Shown here piece after piece: positions 8,226 through 18,067 of a stretch of DNA of 64,000 bases. The stretch spans positions 1-64,000 of the forward strand of contig NZ_FNCP01000022.1 of assembly GCF_900100785.1 (NCBI RefSeq), in the 5' to 3' direction. The position numbers were made by a program, and so were the translations under genes. The number at the start of each line of letters is the position of its first letter. Within the stretch, counting starts at the first letter, position 1. The notes beneath the pieces are model-generated. The model did not search any database, was not told where the DNA came from, and saw nothing but the letters and a program-made list of their open reading frames with translations. This DNA comes from Desulfosporosinus hippei DSM 8344 (lineage in GTDB: Bacteria; Bacillota; Desulfitobacteriia; Desulfitobacteriales; Desulfitobacteriaceae).

Positions 8226-11200
8226 TTAGTGCAAGGGTGGAGCTGTTCCTACATTTATACTTAAAGACAAAGAAGACGTGTCGACCTTAATACTTGTATC
8301 TGGGGCTGATGGGTTTTTCGCATTCTGAGCAGTCGCAGTTAGTATAATGAGTAAAGGGTTGCCTTCTTCTGTTACTTCTTTGACATCTGTTATCAGAGCA
8401 TCGAAGGTGTACCTACCACTTACGAAAGTTGTGTCAGGAAGTAATTTCTTCGGGTCTGTACTATCCTTCTTGAGGCTGATTCGCTGATTATCGTGATAGA
8501 TATTTGTAATTTCAACTTTCGCGTTACTTTCATCGAAATTCATCCTCAGATAATTAGCTTCACCACTCAGGTCAAAAGAAACACTTGCCTGAATTGGGAC
8601 ATTTGGTAATATCGAGATTTTATGATCTCCACTTTTAGTTGTAATACTAGGATTTGACAATAAAAGTGTAGGCGTACTGTCGCTCACCGTGATCCCCAAT
8701 ACTTGCGTGTTACCAGTGCTAAAGGTGAAGGTGAGGTTCGTTGGGATTTCGCTCGTCGGTAGTGTTGATAGATACGTTGTGCTGAGTGTGACATCGCTCC
8801 CCGAGACGGTGTAGTCGATGCCTGCATTCAAGATGGTGCTTCCATTTGTGATGGAAGTTAAACTACTTCCTTTCAACGTCATCGTTACTTGTATATCCGC
8901 ATAGTGCCCTGTGCTCGTATTCGACGTGTTCTTATCAAAGGTTGCTGTGGTTGGGCTGATCGTCGGCGTACTATCGCTCACCGTGATCCCCAGTACCTGC
9001 ATGTTCCCACTGCTAAAGGTGAAGGTGAGGTTCATTGGGATTTCGCTCGTCGGTAGTGTTGATAGATACATTGTGCTGAGTGTGACATTGCTCCCCAAGA
9101 CGGTATAGTCGATACCTGCATTCAAGATGGTGTTTCCATTTGTAATGGAAGTTAAACTGCTTCCTTTCAACGTCATCGTTACTTGTATATCCGCATAGTG
9201 CCCTGTGCTCGTATTCGACGTGTTCTTATCAAAGGTTGCTGTGGTTGGGCTGATCGTCGGCGTGCTATCGCTCACCGCGATCCCCAATACCTGCATGTTC
9301 CCACTGCTAAAGGTGAATGTAAGGTTCGTTGGGATTTCGCTCGTCGGTAGTGTTGATAGATACCTTGTGCTGAGTGTGACATTGCTCCCCGAGACGGTGT
9401 AGTCGCTGCCTGCATTCAAGGTAGTGCTTCCATTTGTGATGGAAGTTAAACTGCTTCCTTTCAATGTCAGTGTTACTGTTATATCCGCATAGTGTCCTGT
9501 GCTCGTATTCGACGTGTTCTTATCAAAGGTTGCTGTGGTTGGGCTGATCGTCGGCGTGCTGTCGCTCACCGTAACGGTCAAAGTCTGCGTGCTTCCGTCA
9601 CTGAAAGTGAACGTCAAGCTCGTAGTTCCCACACTTTGTGCCGCTAGATATTCTTTCAGAATCGTTACTGTACTTCCGCTTCTGTTATAGTCTCTGCCTT
9701 CAGTTAAAGTTACGCTTCCGTTCTTGATACTGCCTAAGCTCGCTGAGTACAAGGTCATCGTTGTGCTGACATTTGCAAAGTTCGTACTCGCACTGTTTTT
9801 ATCAAAGGTTGCCACTGTTGGGCTGATTGTTGGCTGCCTGCTGTCACTCACTGTAATAGTCAAAGTCTGCGTGCTTCCGTCACTGAAGGTGAACGTCAGG
9901 CTCGTTGTCCCCACACTTTGTTTGGCCAAATACTCTTTCTTAATCGTGACGCTGCTTCCGCTAATTGTATAATCGTTTGCTGTTAAAGTTACACTTCCGT
10001 TTTTGATGCTGCTTAACGTAGCTGCGTTTAAGGTCATGGTTGTTGCAACATCAGCATAATGACCGGGATTTATGTTAGCGCTGTTTTTATCAAACTTCGC
10101 TGTCGTTGGGCTTATCGTTGGCGGCGTGCTATCACTCACCGAGACGGTCAATGTCTTAGTGCTTCCGTCACTAAAAGTAAACGTTAGGTTCGTCGTCCCT
10201 ATACTTTGTGTGGCCAAATAGGCTTTCTTAATTGTGACAATGTTTCCACTAATCGTATAATCACTACCTGAGGTCAGATTTAAGCTTCCGTTCTTTATAC
10301 TGCCTAAAGTCGCTCCGTATAAGGTCATGGTTGTCGCTACGTCCGCATAGTGACCCTCACTCGTATTATCGGGGTTTTTGTCAAACGTTGCTGTCGTTGG
10401 GCTGATCGCTGTTTGGGAAGCTACTGTGAGCTGGGCCGAAGCATGATAGGTAGTATTATTAAATAAATAACTAGCGGTTATTGTACAGGTGCCTAAACCG
10501 TTGCCGGTGGCTTCTCCATCTGACGAAATAGATGCCACACTTGGATTACTACTTGACCAAACCGGAGTTACAGGTAATGGTCCACTTGCAGGTATACTTA
10601 ATAAATCGTTAGCACTACTAGTAATATTTAATGTACTGCAGGATAATTGGACAGTATTTCCGATAAGGCGACCATTAATAGTCTCATTAGATGCGTACAC
10701 ACCAATTCTCCCCTTTGGAGCATAAAAAATACCATTCAGTGTCGCAACAGAACTACTCACAGTTATATTACCATTCTTAGAATAAATGCAGACAGATGCA
10801 TCATTGGCCAAAGATATACCACTGCCACTGATAGTTATGTCTCCAGTTGCCACTATTGTACCTTTTCCGGAAATTCGACTGCCACTTATTGTAAGATTAC
10901 CCGTTACATAAATCGGAGATGAAAGATTGATGTCAGTATTGCTATAATTTTTATTTCCTACATATGATTGTCCAGCTGCATTAGCCTGAGTTTTAATGAT
11001 TTCACTAAAGTCAGGCATGTCTATATAGGCAGCATTTTCAACAGGTGTTTTCATATTTATGCTGCTACCCCATACATTCACTGTTTTTACAGCCTCGCAA
11101 GTTCCGGTCATATTGAAGTTAGAAGAACTAGATTGAAAAGCATTATTTGTATGAATATCTCCATTAATTGTCAAGCTACTTCCATATATCCCCAATAAAT

Positions 11201-12821
11201 CACTCGAACTCCCTGAGAAAATCGAATAGTCAAATGCGTTAGAAGCACTGTTACTAAAAAGGGCTTCGAACTGTTGCTTAGAGCCAAATGGAATTGTTGC
11301 TGCTGAAGGGCTAATATAAAGTGAAGGTGGAGCTGCTATAGCTTGAGTTGGTGCACTTGTTACTGTACCCGAGTAATTACCGATACCTGTCGCCACTACT
11401 CTAATGAACTTAGCTAAATCAGCTGCAACTGGGATATATGTGGTTCCTGTTGCTCCTGTAATGTTTGAATAGCTGCCACTTACTGCAGAAGCGATTTGCC
11501 ACTGGTAACTCGCGTTAGCTCCTTCGGGTGTCAAGGCTCCTGCTGTCAATACTGCTCCGACTTGAGGTGAACCACTTATGGGCCCTATGGCTGTAATCGG
11601 TATTATTATACTAAAAGAAGCAGAATTTGAGGCTCCGCCATTGGCAGCAACCCCTTTAATAGTATGACTGCCTGCTGCCAATGTTCCTATGCTATAGGTG
11701 GCTTGGGCACCGTCTGTACCAGTATTGATAGTGGCGATGGGAGTAGTACTATCATCTATATAAACAGCAACGTTCTGATTTAACATATCATTATTGTTGA
11801 TATCCTTGACTCGGAAATTTGCCGCAGTTGGATTAATTGATCCTGGAATTAATGTTATCCCCACACTATTTGCCCCCTGTGTTGGAGGAACAACAGGGTC
11901 TGGATCATAGGTGTCAGTAAAATACCACTTTTTTATATCTACATTAGCATTTGAGCCTCCCGTCGACCCAGAAAAGCCAACATAAACTTCTTGGTTGTTT
12001 AACTCATTACCAACGTTTTTAGAAATTACACGATTGGAACTTGATGTTTTAGTCGAAGAAGGTCCATACGTTGCTGTCAGGGTGGTTCCATCGTAGTCAA
12101 TCCAGACGTTGACATCGAGGGTTCCATCCTCTTTGTAAAGAGTAAGAGTTCCTGGATTAGTCCGAGTTAACGCGGTCCCTGCTCCTGTAGTCACCACAGT
12201 TCCCGTTGTTAACGTACCGTCATCGATCGCATCCTTATTTACCGGATCATGCATGTTATTACCATTTTTTACGATCGCCACATGGTTGGCATTCGGATCA
12301 TAATAGTACTGACCCGTTGAGGTTGCAACGTCCCAACCCGTATTTTTCCAAATATCGAATTCAACTCCCAGAGATTTCCCAACGCTCTGATAACCCAGTC
12401 CTGCACCCCAGTTTCCTACCTTAGGTTCTGGGTTACTCTGAACGACGAAGGTCAGTCCATCTGCTGGCAAGGCTGACTTACTACCATTCATATTCATTAC
12501 AAAATACGTACTGAAACCGCCGGTAAGCTTAACTTTGCTGCGTCGAACCACTATTCCATGTTGATTGCCAGTATTAGGAACAATCCGCAGAATACCTGTA
12601 GAAGTCGTATTTGCGTTCGCCCTCTTCCATAATAGGCTTGTCCCACCGTCACCAGCCACATTGGCTGGGGTGAATTGGTCAACACTAATGGGAACAGCAG
12701 CAGCATGTACCTGGGCTGGAACCGCTGCAATTATAAGCATAAAAAGGAATAGAAAACTTACTGTCTTCAATACTTTGTTTTTCTTGAGTATAGCTAGACC
12801 TTGAACTAATGATGTATACAT
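8226..12821 (-). CDS. Giant secreted protein: L-type lectin, Ig-like, beta-helix-like and six X2-type modules
   Basis: 1531 residues. A signal peptide ends near residue 40 (AQVHA). About 45-310 is an L-type (legume-like) lectin domain (DGLTFVVQ, SLGVEFDIWKN, NHVAIVKNG). Two Ig-like stretches follow to about 495, the second with SYQWQIASA and TTYIPVAADLAKFIRVV. About 500-740 is low-complexity beta-helix-like sequence (GNLTISGSRISGKGTIVATG). About 745-805 is BIG2-like (SSNPSVASISSDGEATG). From about 806 to 1385 come six repeats of the form SPTTATFDKN...GSDYT..GS.VT...YL....LTFTFS, matching the X2 module (CBM_X2) of cellulosome scaffoldins and surface proteins. The last 145 residues are unrecognised. 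There is no LPXTG, SLH or dockerin anchor. Being the last gene of the pilus operon side, 438 bases after the PilX-like gene, it may be a pilus-associated or secreted adhesin binding glycans; this is inference. Confidence 0.85.
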   Translation of the reverse strand: MYTSLVQGLAILKKNKVLKTVSFLFLFMLIIAAVPAQVHAAAVPISVDQFTPANVAGDGGTSLLWKRANANTTSTGILRIVPNTGNQHGIVVRRSKVKLTGGFSTYFVMNMNGSKSALPADGLTFVVQSNPEPKVGNWGAGLGYQSVGKSLGVEFDIWKNTGWDVATSTGQYYYDPNANHVAIVKNGNNMHDPVNKDAIDDGTLTTGTVVTTGAGTALTRTNPGTLTLYKEDGTLDVNVWIDYDGTTLTATYGPSSTKTSSSNRVISKNVGNELNNQEVYVGFSGSTGGSNANVDIKKWYFTDTYDPDPVVPPTQGANSVGITLIPGSINPTAANFRVKDINNNDMLNQNVAVYIDDSTTPIATINTGTDGAQATYSIGTLAAGSHTIKGVAANGGASNSASFSIIIPITAIGPISGSPQVGAVLTAGALTPEGANASYQWQIASAVSGSYSNITGATGTTYIPVAADLAKFIRVVATGIGNYSGTVTSAPTQAIAAPPSLYISPSAATIPFGSKQQFEALFSNSASNAFDYSIFSGSSSDLLGIYGSSLTINGDIHTNNAFQSSSSNFNMTGTCEAVKTVNVWGSSINMKTPVENAAYIDMPDFSEIIKTQANAAGQSYVGNKNYSNTDINLSSPIYVTGNLTISGSRISGKGTIVATGDITISGSGISLANDASVCIYSKNGNITVSSSVATLNGIFYAPKGRIGVYASNETINGRLIGNTVQLSCSTLNITSSANDLLSIPASGPLPVTPVWSSSNPSVASISSDGEATGNGLGTCTITASYLFNNTTYHASAQLTVASQTAISPTTATFDKNPDNTSEGHYADVATTMTLYGATLGSIKNGSLNLTSGSDYTISGNIVTIKKAYLATQSIGTTNLTFTFSDGSTKTLTVSVSDSTPPTISPTTAKFDKNSANINPGHYADVATTMTLNAATLSSIKNGSVTLTANDYTISGSSVTIKKEYLAKQSVGTTSLTFTFSDGSTQTLTITVSDSRQPTISPTVATFDKNSASTNFANVSTTMTLYSASLGSIKNGSVTLTEGRDYNRSGSTVTILKEYLAAQSVGTTSLTFTFSDGSTQTLTVTVSDSTPTISPTTATFDKNTSNTSTGHYADITVTLTLKGSSLTSITNGSTTLNAGSDYTVSGSNVTLSTRYLSTLPTSEIPTNLTFTFSSGNMQVLGIAVSDSTPTISPTTATFDKNTSNTSTGHYADIQVTMTLKGSSLTSITNGNTILNAGIDYTVLGSNVTLSTMYLSTLPTSEIPMNLTFTFSSGNMQVLGITVSDSTPTISPTTATFDKNTSNTSTGHYADIQVTMTLKGSSLTSITNGSTILNAGIDYTVSGSDVTLSTTYLSTLPTSEIPTNLTFTFSTGNTQVLGITVSDSTPTLLLSNPSITTKSGDHKISILPNVPIQASVSFDLSGEANYLRMNFDESNAKVEITNIYHDNQRISLKKDSTDPKKLLPDTTFVSGRYTFDALITDVKEVTEEGNPLLIILTATAQNAKNPSAPDTSIKVDTSSLSLSINVGTAPPLH
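8671..9552 (-). repeat. Three tandem 294-bp units inside the X2 region
   Basis: Units at 8671-8964, 8965-9258 and 9259-9552 are nearly identical in DNA and encode modules 4, 5 and 6, exactly 98 codons each. Modules 1-3 (about 9553-10430) are more diverged and vary slightly in length. The identity suggests recent duplication or ongoing homogenisation. Confidence 0.92.
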
Positions 12822-13259
12822 AAGTAACCCCCCCGTTCAAAATGAGAAAGCCTTCAAGGTAACGTGATTGCTCAAAGATCTGTTTGGTGAAAAAGCCATC
12901 GCGGTCTCAACCGATAAAGATACTCCAAGTATGTAATAATTTGAAAAGAAAAGGATCTTAGGTGTGTTCTCTCTAAAACAAAACCATCTTTTTTTAATTT
13001 AATTCTAATTTTTCCATACCGACTAATGATATCTCTCCTTTCATACAACTCTCTTATTAACGTACAATGTATATATTCGCTACCCCGCCCTATGACTCGC
13101 GTAGCATTTATCCATATAATTAGGTCGAATATACAATGCAGAAATAGTTTACATTTTTTTCTTAAGCAAAGTAGGTCAATCCTACCAAACTCATCATAAA
13201 ACTAAGATTAATGCCATAATGATTAGCGCTCTGATAATAAATCGGAACGGATACAATTA
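12822..13259 (-). other. Intergenic region between PilX-like and lectin/X2 genes
   Basis: 438 bases, AT-rich. I find no gene. A short hairpin with GTAGG/CCTAC arms lies at 13170-13184 and could be a weak terminator after the PilX-like gene. A GAAAGGAGAG motif lies near 13040 on the minus strand but leads only to a few codons. The GGGGGG just before the ATG at 12821 is the likely ribosome binding site of the lectin/X2 gene. The length of the gap suggests that this gene has its own promoter. Confidence 0.5.
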
Positions 13260-15839
13260 CTACTGCTGTATCTCCTTCCATTCAACAATTTTGTAACGCA
13301 CTACATTTTTTCTCACTGCTCCGTCATAGGAAGTCGTTGTGACATTAGTATCATCACCCATTGATAATTTTGCAAAAAATCTCCTTGCATTTCCATCAGC
13401 TACCAATACTGTCTGAATTACATCTTCGTCATAAGTAATGGTTGGACTACCCTCCACTTTTACATTTCCTTCACAAATAATTGTTCCATTTAACGAACCA
13501 TCTCCAACAATATCCAAATCACCTTCGCAATAAATGATACCCTTAAGTTCGGAAGAATTGCTAAGGTCTAGAATAGCCGGACTACCAAAAGACGGCTTGA
13601 GATAGACGAAGGTGGGTTTTTCGGAAGGGATGACGTTAATAGCCGTATTTAATGTAGTATTAGTAAAGATTGCGGATTTTTCAACGAAGACTCCATCAAA
13701 GCTAGTTGCTAGTTTGTCGGCAGTACCAAGATTCCATGTTTTAGCGATAAATGAATTGTATAATGATTCTTGAAAGGTACCGAAAGCATTTTGATTATCA
13801 ATATATCTAAGAATAGAATGGGGCTGGAGATCAGTCGAGAGATCAAGACGGTAATTAGTGGGATCGGCGGGATCAGGGTAAGTGATTTTTGGTCCATGGA
13901 CAATCCTACCATGAAGTAATGCTTCCCCCAGCGAATATCCTTCTACTTTATCAGGGTCCAAACCTGAAAAAATATTTGTTTGAACGGGGTCTCTTCCCAG
14001 ATGTTCAACCAATCGAAGTCTTTTTGCATCAAATTTATCTGATTCTTTATTAAGTGTAGGGGGTTCCTCTCCCCGTAATAAATAGAAAGAGTTACCCGAC
14101 TGGGGATCTAGAGTATATTGGTCAGAAACATACATGTATTGTAAAAATGCATTATGCCAAGGATTTGTGGAATCATTCAAAATATCTGATGGCACCGGCG
14201 TCAGATAAGCACTAAAAATATTTGAACTACGTGCTGTGATGCTTTCGCCCGTTCGATAATACCTTTTGCTGCTAATTGTATCATAACTTGCATCATTATT
14301 TTCCATGTATTCTTCGTATGCTCTGTATCCTGCATACTCTGCATATGCGGTTCCCGGCACAATAAATTTTCCGTTTAATTTTATAGTGCTTCCAGAACTT
14401 CCATCTTGTGATAGTGGCTTGTTATTAATCACAGTGCTACAAGCATTAGGATCCTTCTTAATTGCCTCAGAATTAATTCCAATTAAATTCCCACGACCCA
14501 GCGAGCTGCCGACTGTTATTTCAGAACTTGTTCCATTCATTTTGATATCATTAAATGCAGTTACATTACCATCTACAGAGATTACACTATTGTCGACATA
14601 TTGACCCTTATAATTTTTTTCATCCACCGAAAGGCTGTTGCAGTATACATTACCACCATATACATCCTCATAAATTAAAGGAATGTAAGGTTTATCAGCG
14701 GTCATTAAGTTTTGAATGAAATCATCAGAAGACGTTATCATTGTATGAGCTATGTCTTTCATGGTTCTATAATCGAAAAAAAGATTGTTGTTAGCAAATA
14801 CTTGATTCTTTAAATCAGTAGAAATTGAAGTTGATGAATCTGAATACAAATGAACATTTATCTCAGATTGACTACCAATTATATGAAGATTCCCTCTGGA
14901 ATACACATTACCATAGATATCTACATTTGCCCCGTCGCTATATACACCAGCTGGATAAACATTTGTGTCGTTGTCATTCAGAAGTGTTGTATCATCTCTG
15001 TCTTGAAAGAATATAACTTGGTTTTCAGGAAACTCATCCTTATCTGCAGAAAACAAATCTCCATTAATTCTTTTATCTCCACTTCCCTCAAAGCCAATGC
15101 TGCCAGTCGCTGTAATTACATTCGTCCAAACAGGATTACCATTAAATGTTATTTTTTTCGATTGTTGTACCATCTCATAAGCTGGAAGCTGAACATTGAG
15201 CTTGACGGAAACAGCTTTTCCGATTACAGAGGAATCATTAACCGCAATTTTTTCAATCAACTTTAAATCATTCAGAATATAACTATCATCAAATAATGCA
15301 CGCTGATAGGCATTTAAATCATTAATCGGTTCCGTATTATTCTTTAGATAAGATGTTGTAAATCCATCAGTTTGGTGCAAATTCAATTGCATCAAGCTAG
15401 ATGCGTAATAATAATAAACCCTTTTTAAAGTATCCTCCATAAACTTCTTTTTTTCCGCGTCCGACGTGTTTGGGTCTAAGGTAGTTTGCCATTGAGTATA
15501 TATATATTCTTGTCCGTCCAAAACTCCAATTCTAAGCTCGTCATCTGAATCGATATCTGTCTGATCTTTAGCATAATAATGCCCAGCCATGTAACGTTGG
15601 GCTTGAGCTTCAGCTATTTCCAGCTGTGCACTTAAATCGTTCACCTTTCTCTCTGCTTCCATATCCAGTTTAAAATAATCTTTGGACCAATCCCGATGTT
15701 TGGCACTCATTTGGATATTAGCCACGCTTGTCATAAGTGAAACTGTACCAAAAGAGGTCAGTATGAGAATTATAGACAATGCCATAAGCAGCGCATTACC
15801 CTTTTCACTTTTCAGATTGATGCGTATCCGTCTTGGCAT
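13260..15839 (-). CDS. PilX-like pilus assembly protein with long beta-rich domain
   Basis: 859 residues. The N-terminus (KSEKGNALLMALSIILILTS) is a PilX-type N-terminal membrane segment without a canonical prepilin Glu-5, followed by an amphipathic helix. The rest is beta-rich and repetitive (GNVYSRGNLHIIG, GIIYCEGDLDIVGDGSLNGT, IICEGNVKVEG), like the beta-helix-like part of the neighbouring lectin/X2 protein. PilX-like proteins are minor or tip-associated pilus components. The ATG at 15839 has GGAG 8 bases upstream. It lies 21 bases after the PilV-like gene, so in the same operon. Much longer than classical PilX (about 200 residues); the extra part probably faces outside. Confidence 0.75.
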   Translation of the reverse strand: MPRRIRINLKSEKGNALLMALSIILILTSFGTVSLMTSVANIQMSAKHRDWSKDYFKLDMEAERKVNDLSAQLEIAEAQAQRYMAGHYYAKDQTDIDSDDELRIGVLDGQEYIYTQWQTTLDPNTSDAEKKKFMEDTLKRVYYYYASSLMQLNLHQTDGFTTSYLKNNTEPINDLNAYQRALFDDSYILNDLKLIEKIAVNDSSVIGKAVSVKLNVQLPAYEMVQQSKKITFNGNPVWTNVITATGSIGFEGSGDKRINGDLFSADKDEFPENQVIFFQDRDDTTLLNDNDTNVYPAGVYSDGANVDIYGNVYSRGNLHIIGSQSEINVHLYSDSSTSISTDLKNQVFANNNLFFDYRTMKDIAHTMITSSDDFIQNLMTADKPYIPLIYEDVYGGNVYCNSLSVDEKNYKGQYVDNSVISVDGNVTAFNDIKMNGTSSEITVGSSLGRGNLIGINSEAIKKDPNACSTVINNKPLSQDGSSGSTIKLNGKFIVPGTAYAEYAGYRAYEEYMENNDASYDTISSKRYYRTGESITARSSNIFSAYLTPVPSDILNDSTNPWHNAFLQYMYVSDQYTLDPQSGNSFYLLRGEEPPTLNKESDKFDAKRLRLVEHLGRDPVQTNIFSGLDPDKVEGYSLGEALLHGRIVHGPKITYPDPADPTNYRLDLSTDLQPHSILRYIDNQNAFGTFQESLYNSFIAKTWNLGTADKLATSFDGVFVEKSAIFTNTTLNTAINVIPSEKPTFVYLKPSFGSPAILDLSNSSELKGIIYCEGDLDIVGDGSLNGTIICEGNVKVEGSPTITYDEDVIQTVLVADGNARRFFAKLSMGDDTNVTTTSYDGAVRKNVVRYKIVEWKEIQQ

Positions 15840-15860
15840 CCCTCTCGCTCCATCCTGAAT

Positions 15861-16694
15861 TTAATTAGTATGAATGTACTTATTTGCTGAGTAATCAAAC
15901 ATTTTTGTACCAACATACTCATTTGCGGCATCTTTGCTTAATCGAAAGGCAGTAAGCCTCAAATCGCACCTTATATTACTGGAACTGGAACTGATGTCGC
16001 GAACGTAAGATACACTTGAAGCTCCCTGCCCTGTATCAAACGTTACATCACTGTCATTCACTGTATAATAAACATAGAATTGCACTTCCAAATCAGAGTT
16101 ATTGATTAACTTTATATTTCTTAATCTACTTCCATAATCAACCCTAATAGGCAAAAATTTATTCTTTATCTTAGTCGTATCAATAGACGTAGTACTTCGT
16201 GCTGACTCCACGCTGCCATTATAATTGGTATCGATTTGATTTATTATCACTGATAAGTCAGCAGTGTAATCTGACAAATTAATTATTTTAGCGAAATCAG
16301 GATAATACCCCGTATCAGATGCTGTTGGAATGCTAGAGTCTGACTGCCACTCGCCTTTAACCATAATCACAGCCTCATCAGGAATATCAACTGGAATATC
16401 TGTTAAATCGGGAGTATCGGTTGTATCAAAGGGAATTGGTTCTATAGGGTCACCATTCCCTTTATAATAGATGTGCAAATATCGTTTTCCATGACTGTAG
16501 CCTAATGGGTCAGCTTTAAACGTTTCAGCTTGTTGGACAGTAATTGTATTGGCTAGATCGGTAAGCTGTGCGTCTTTATTAACATACGTAGTTGTCACGA
16601 ACATTTGAAGGAGCGACGTTGAAACAATGGCCACCACAGCCAGAGCAACCATCACTTCAATTAGGGTAAAACCTTGGTTACGCTTATAGTTCAA
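15861..16694 (-). CDS. PilV-like minor prepilin
   Basis: 277 residues with a textbook prepilin signal NQG/FTLIEVMVALAVVAIVS (Gly before the cut, Glu-5). The TFKADPLGYSHGKRYLHIYY and later regions show no family I can name. Size and position fit a PilV-type minor pilin that joins the priming complex with the PilW-like and PilX-like proteins. TTG start with AGGTGAG a few bases upstream. It lies 8 bases after pilO, in the pilus operon. Confidence 0.8.
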   Translation of the reverse strand: MNYKRNQGFTLIEVMVALAVVAIVSTSLLQMFVTTTYVNKDAQLTDLANTITVQQAETFKADPLGYSHGKRYLHIYYKGNGDPIEPIPFDTTDTPDLTDIPVDIPDEAVIMVKGEWQSDSSIPTASDTGYYPDFAKIINLSDYTADLSVIINQIDTNYNGSVESARSTTSIDTTKIKNKFLPIRVDYGSRLRNIKLINNSDLEVQFYVYYTVNDSDVTFDTGQGASSVSYVRDISSSSSNIRCDLRLTAFRLSKDAANEYVGTKMFDYSANKYIHTN

Positions 16695-16702
16695 CAGCTC
16701 AC

Positions 16703-18058
16703 CTACTTTATTGTTACACTGCCGAGTTTACTACCGAGACTGAACCGAGGGACTTGTTTATCATCATTTATTACATTGATTTCTAAGGGATAGTCTGTTT
16801 TATTATCAACGTCGAGTGTTAAGCTTACCTTATCCTGCTCACTCTTACGCGCTTTTGAAATCACATCAAAACGTATTTTTCCGCTATCTATAACTAATTT
16901 AGCATTTTTTGTTTGCGTAGACCCACCTAGTGTATATGAGTAAGTCATATTATCTTGATTACCACTGATGGATAACTTCCCCCTGACACTACTATTGCTA
17001 TCGCTATAAAGTTCCGTACCATTCTTAGTGTAATCCCCCATGATTATCTTGGGCGCACTATCATCATTCGTATTAAGCAAAAGGTAAAAATTAGGATTAT
17101 ACGTCTTGACTGGGGCGGGCCCTTGGGCTGAGGAGACATCCGTCAAAGCTGGAACGTTGTCTTCAAATCCTAGATAAGCCTGAAACGGACTGATTTTACC
17201 ATTCACAGGCGGAGTTTCTAAAGAATACGTACTCTTATCATCAGTGGTTACATACCCTACATATTGAACTTTGAGCTGCCCTTTTAATAAGTCCCCTGTC
17301 CCTCTGGTCATACTAACTTCTTTAACAATGATTTTTCGTTCACTCTTTTCTAGGTCACTGAGGAAATTATATAAAGCACCATAACTCCCCGAGAAGGCAA
17401 TATCCACTTCTTCCACAATGACCATGTCATTTGCCAGCTGGGGTTTAGCAGTGGTCTTATTCGCCTCTGCACTAGTTGGCGAAGTTCCTTCACCATTCTT
17501 AGCATCGCTGGTTACACTTGTGGTTGTGACTGCTTTACCTCCATCCTGGTGATCCGAGGTAACTTTCCCGGCTTCGTAATCCTTTTTGCTCACATAAGAT
17601 ATTGTACTCAGTGCTATTCCGTTAATATCCAATTCTCTGTCTTTGGCTAATTTGTTAAGGATCAAGACAATTTCCTCTTGAGGAATCTCGTGAGGTATAA
17701 CCTTTGTTAAGGTACTATACTTGTAATCCAACAACTTAAGGTTCTCCTGATATTGATCTTTTTGGGCCAGATCCTTTTCGAAGTTAGCAGCAATTAATTC
17801 CTTCGCAGCATAGCTTGTTTTTAGTTTACTAAACTCCTGCCACTTAGGATCTAGAACCAAATTATACAAACCATATCCTTCAAGTCCTAAGATCAATACG
17901 GATAAGAGTATAAAATCCTTTTTCGAAAGACTTAGTGAGGATGATTTGGGACGCTTGTTTTTAACTTTTTGCAAGAGTCTCGGCATCTTTTTGCTCTTTT
18001 GGGACTTAAAAGTTAAGCCGAGATTCCTTAGTTTAGACAAATCAATCTTAAGCTTCAT
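16703..18058 (-). CDS. pilO: PilO-like inner-membrane alignment protein
   Basis: 451 residues. A basic N-terminus is followed by one membrane segment (FILLSVLILGLEGYGLYNLV), a coiled-coil region of about 60 residues, and a PilO-type periplasm-side domain (PQEEIVLILNKLAKDRELDINGI, then VDIAFSGSYGALYNFLSDLEKSERKI). A Ser/Thr/Lys-rich insert near residues 175-205 and a long C-terminal extension of about 200 residues make it about twice the usual PilO length. With PilM and PilN it forms the platform linking the ATPase and PilC to the pilus. ATG with GAGG upstream; 9 bases after pilN. Confidence 0.85.
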   Translation of the reverse strand: MKLKIDLSKLRNLGLTFKSQKSKKMPRLLQKVKNKRPKSSSLSLSKKDFILLSVLILGLEGYGLYNLVLDPKWQEFSKLKTSYAAKELIAANFEKDLAQKDQYQENLKLLDYKYSTLTKVIPHEIPQEEIVLILNKLAKDRELDINGIALSTISYVSKKDYEAGKVTSDHQDGGKAVTTTSVTSDAKNGEGTSPTSAEANKTTAKPQLANDMVIVEEVDIAFSGSYGALYNFLSDLEKSERKIIVKEVSMTRGTGDLLKGQLKVQYVGYVTTDDKSTYSLETPPVNGKISPFQAYLGFEDNVPALTDVSSAQGPAPVKTYNPNFYLLLNTNDDSAPKIIMGDYTKNGTELYSDSNSSVRGKLSISGNQDNMTYSYTLGGSTQTKNAKLVIDSGKIRFDVISKARKSEQDKVSLTLDVDNKTDYPLEINVINDDKQVPRFSLGSKLGSVTIK

Positions 18059-18067
18059 AGTTTTTCC

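Noticed and set aside
8911-9690. Three nearly identical plus-strand frames starting MLVFDVFLSKVAVVGLIVG
   Set aside because: They are antisense images of the 294-bp X2 repeats and have no ribosome binding sites.
8671-10430. CRISPR array
   Set aside because: Repeats are long (294 bp), coding and contiguous, with no spacers.
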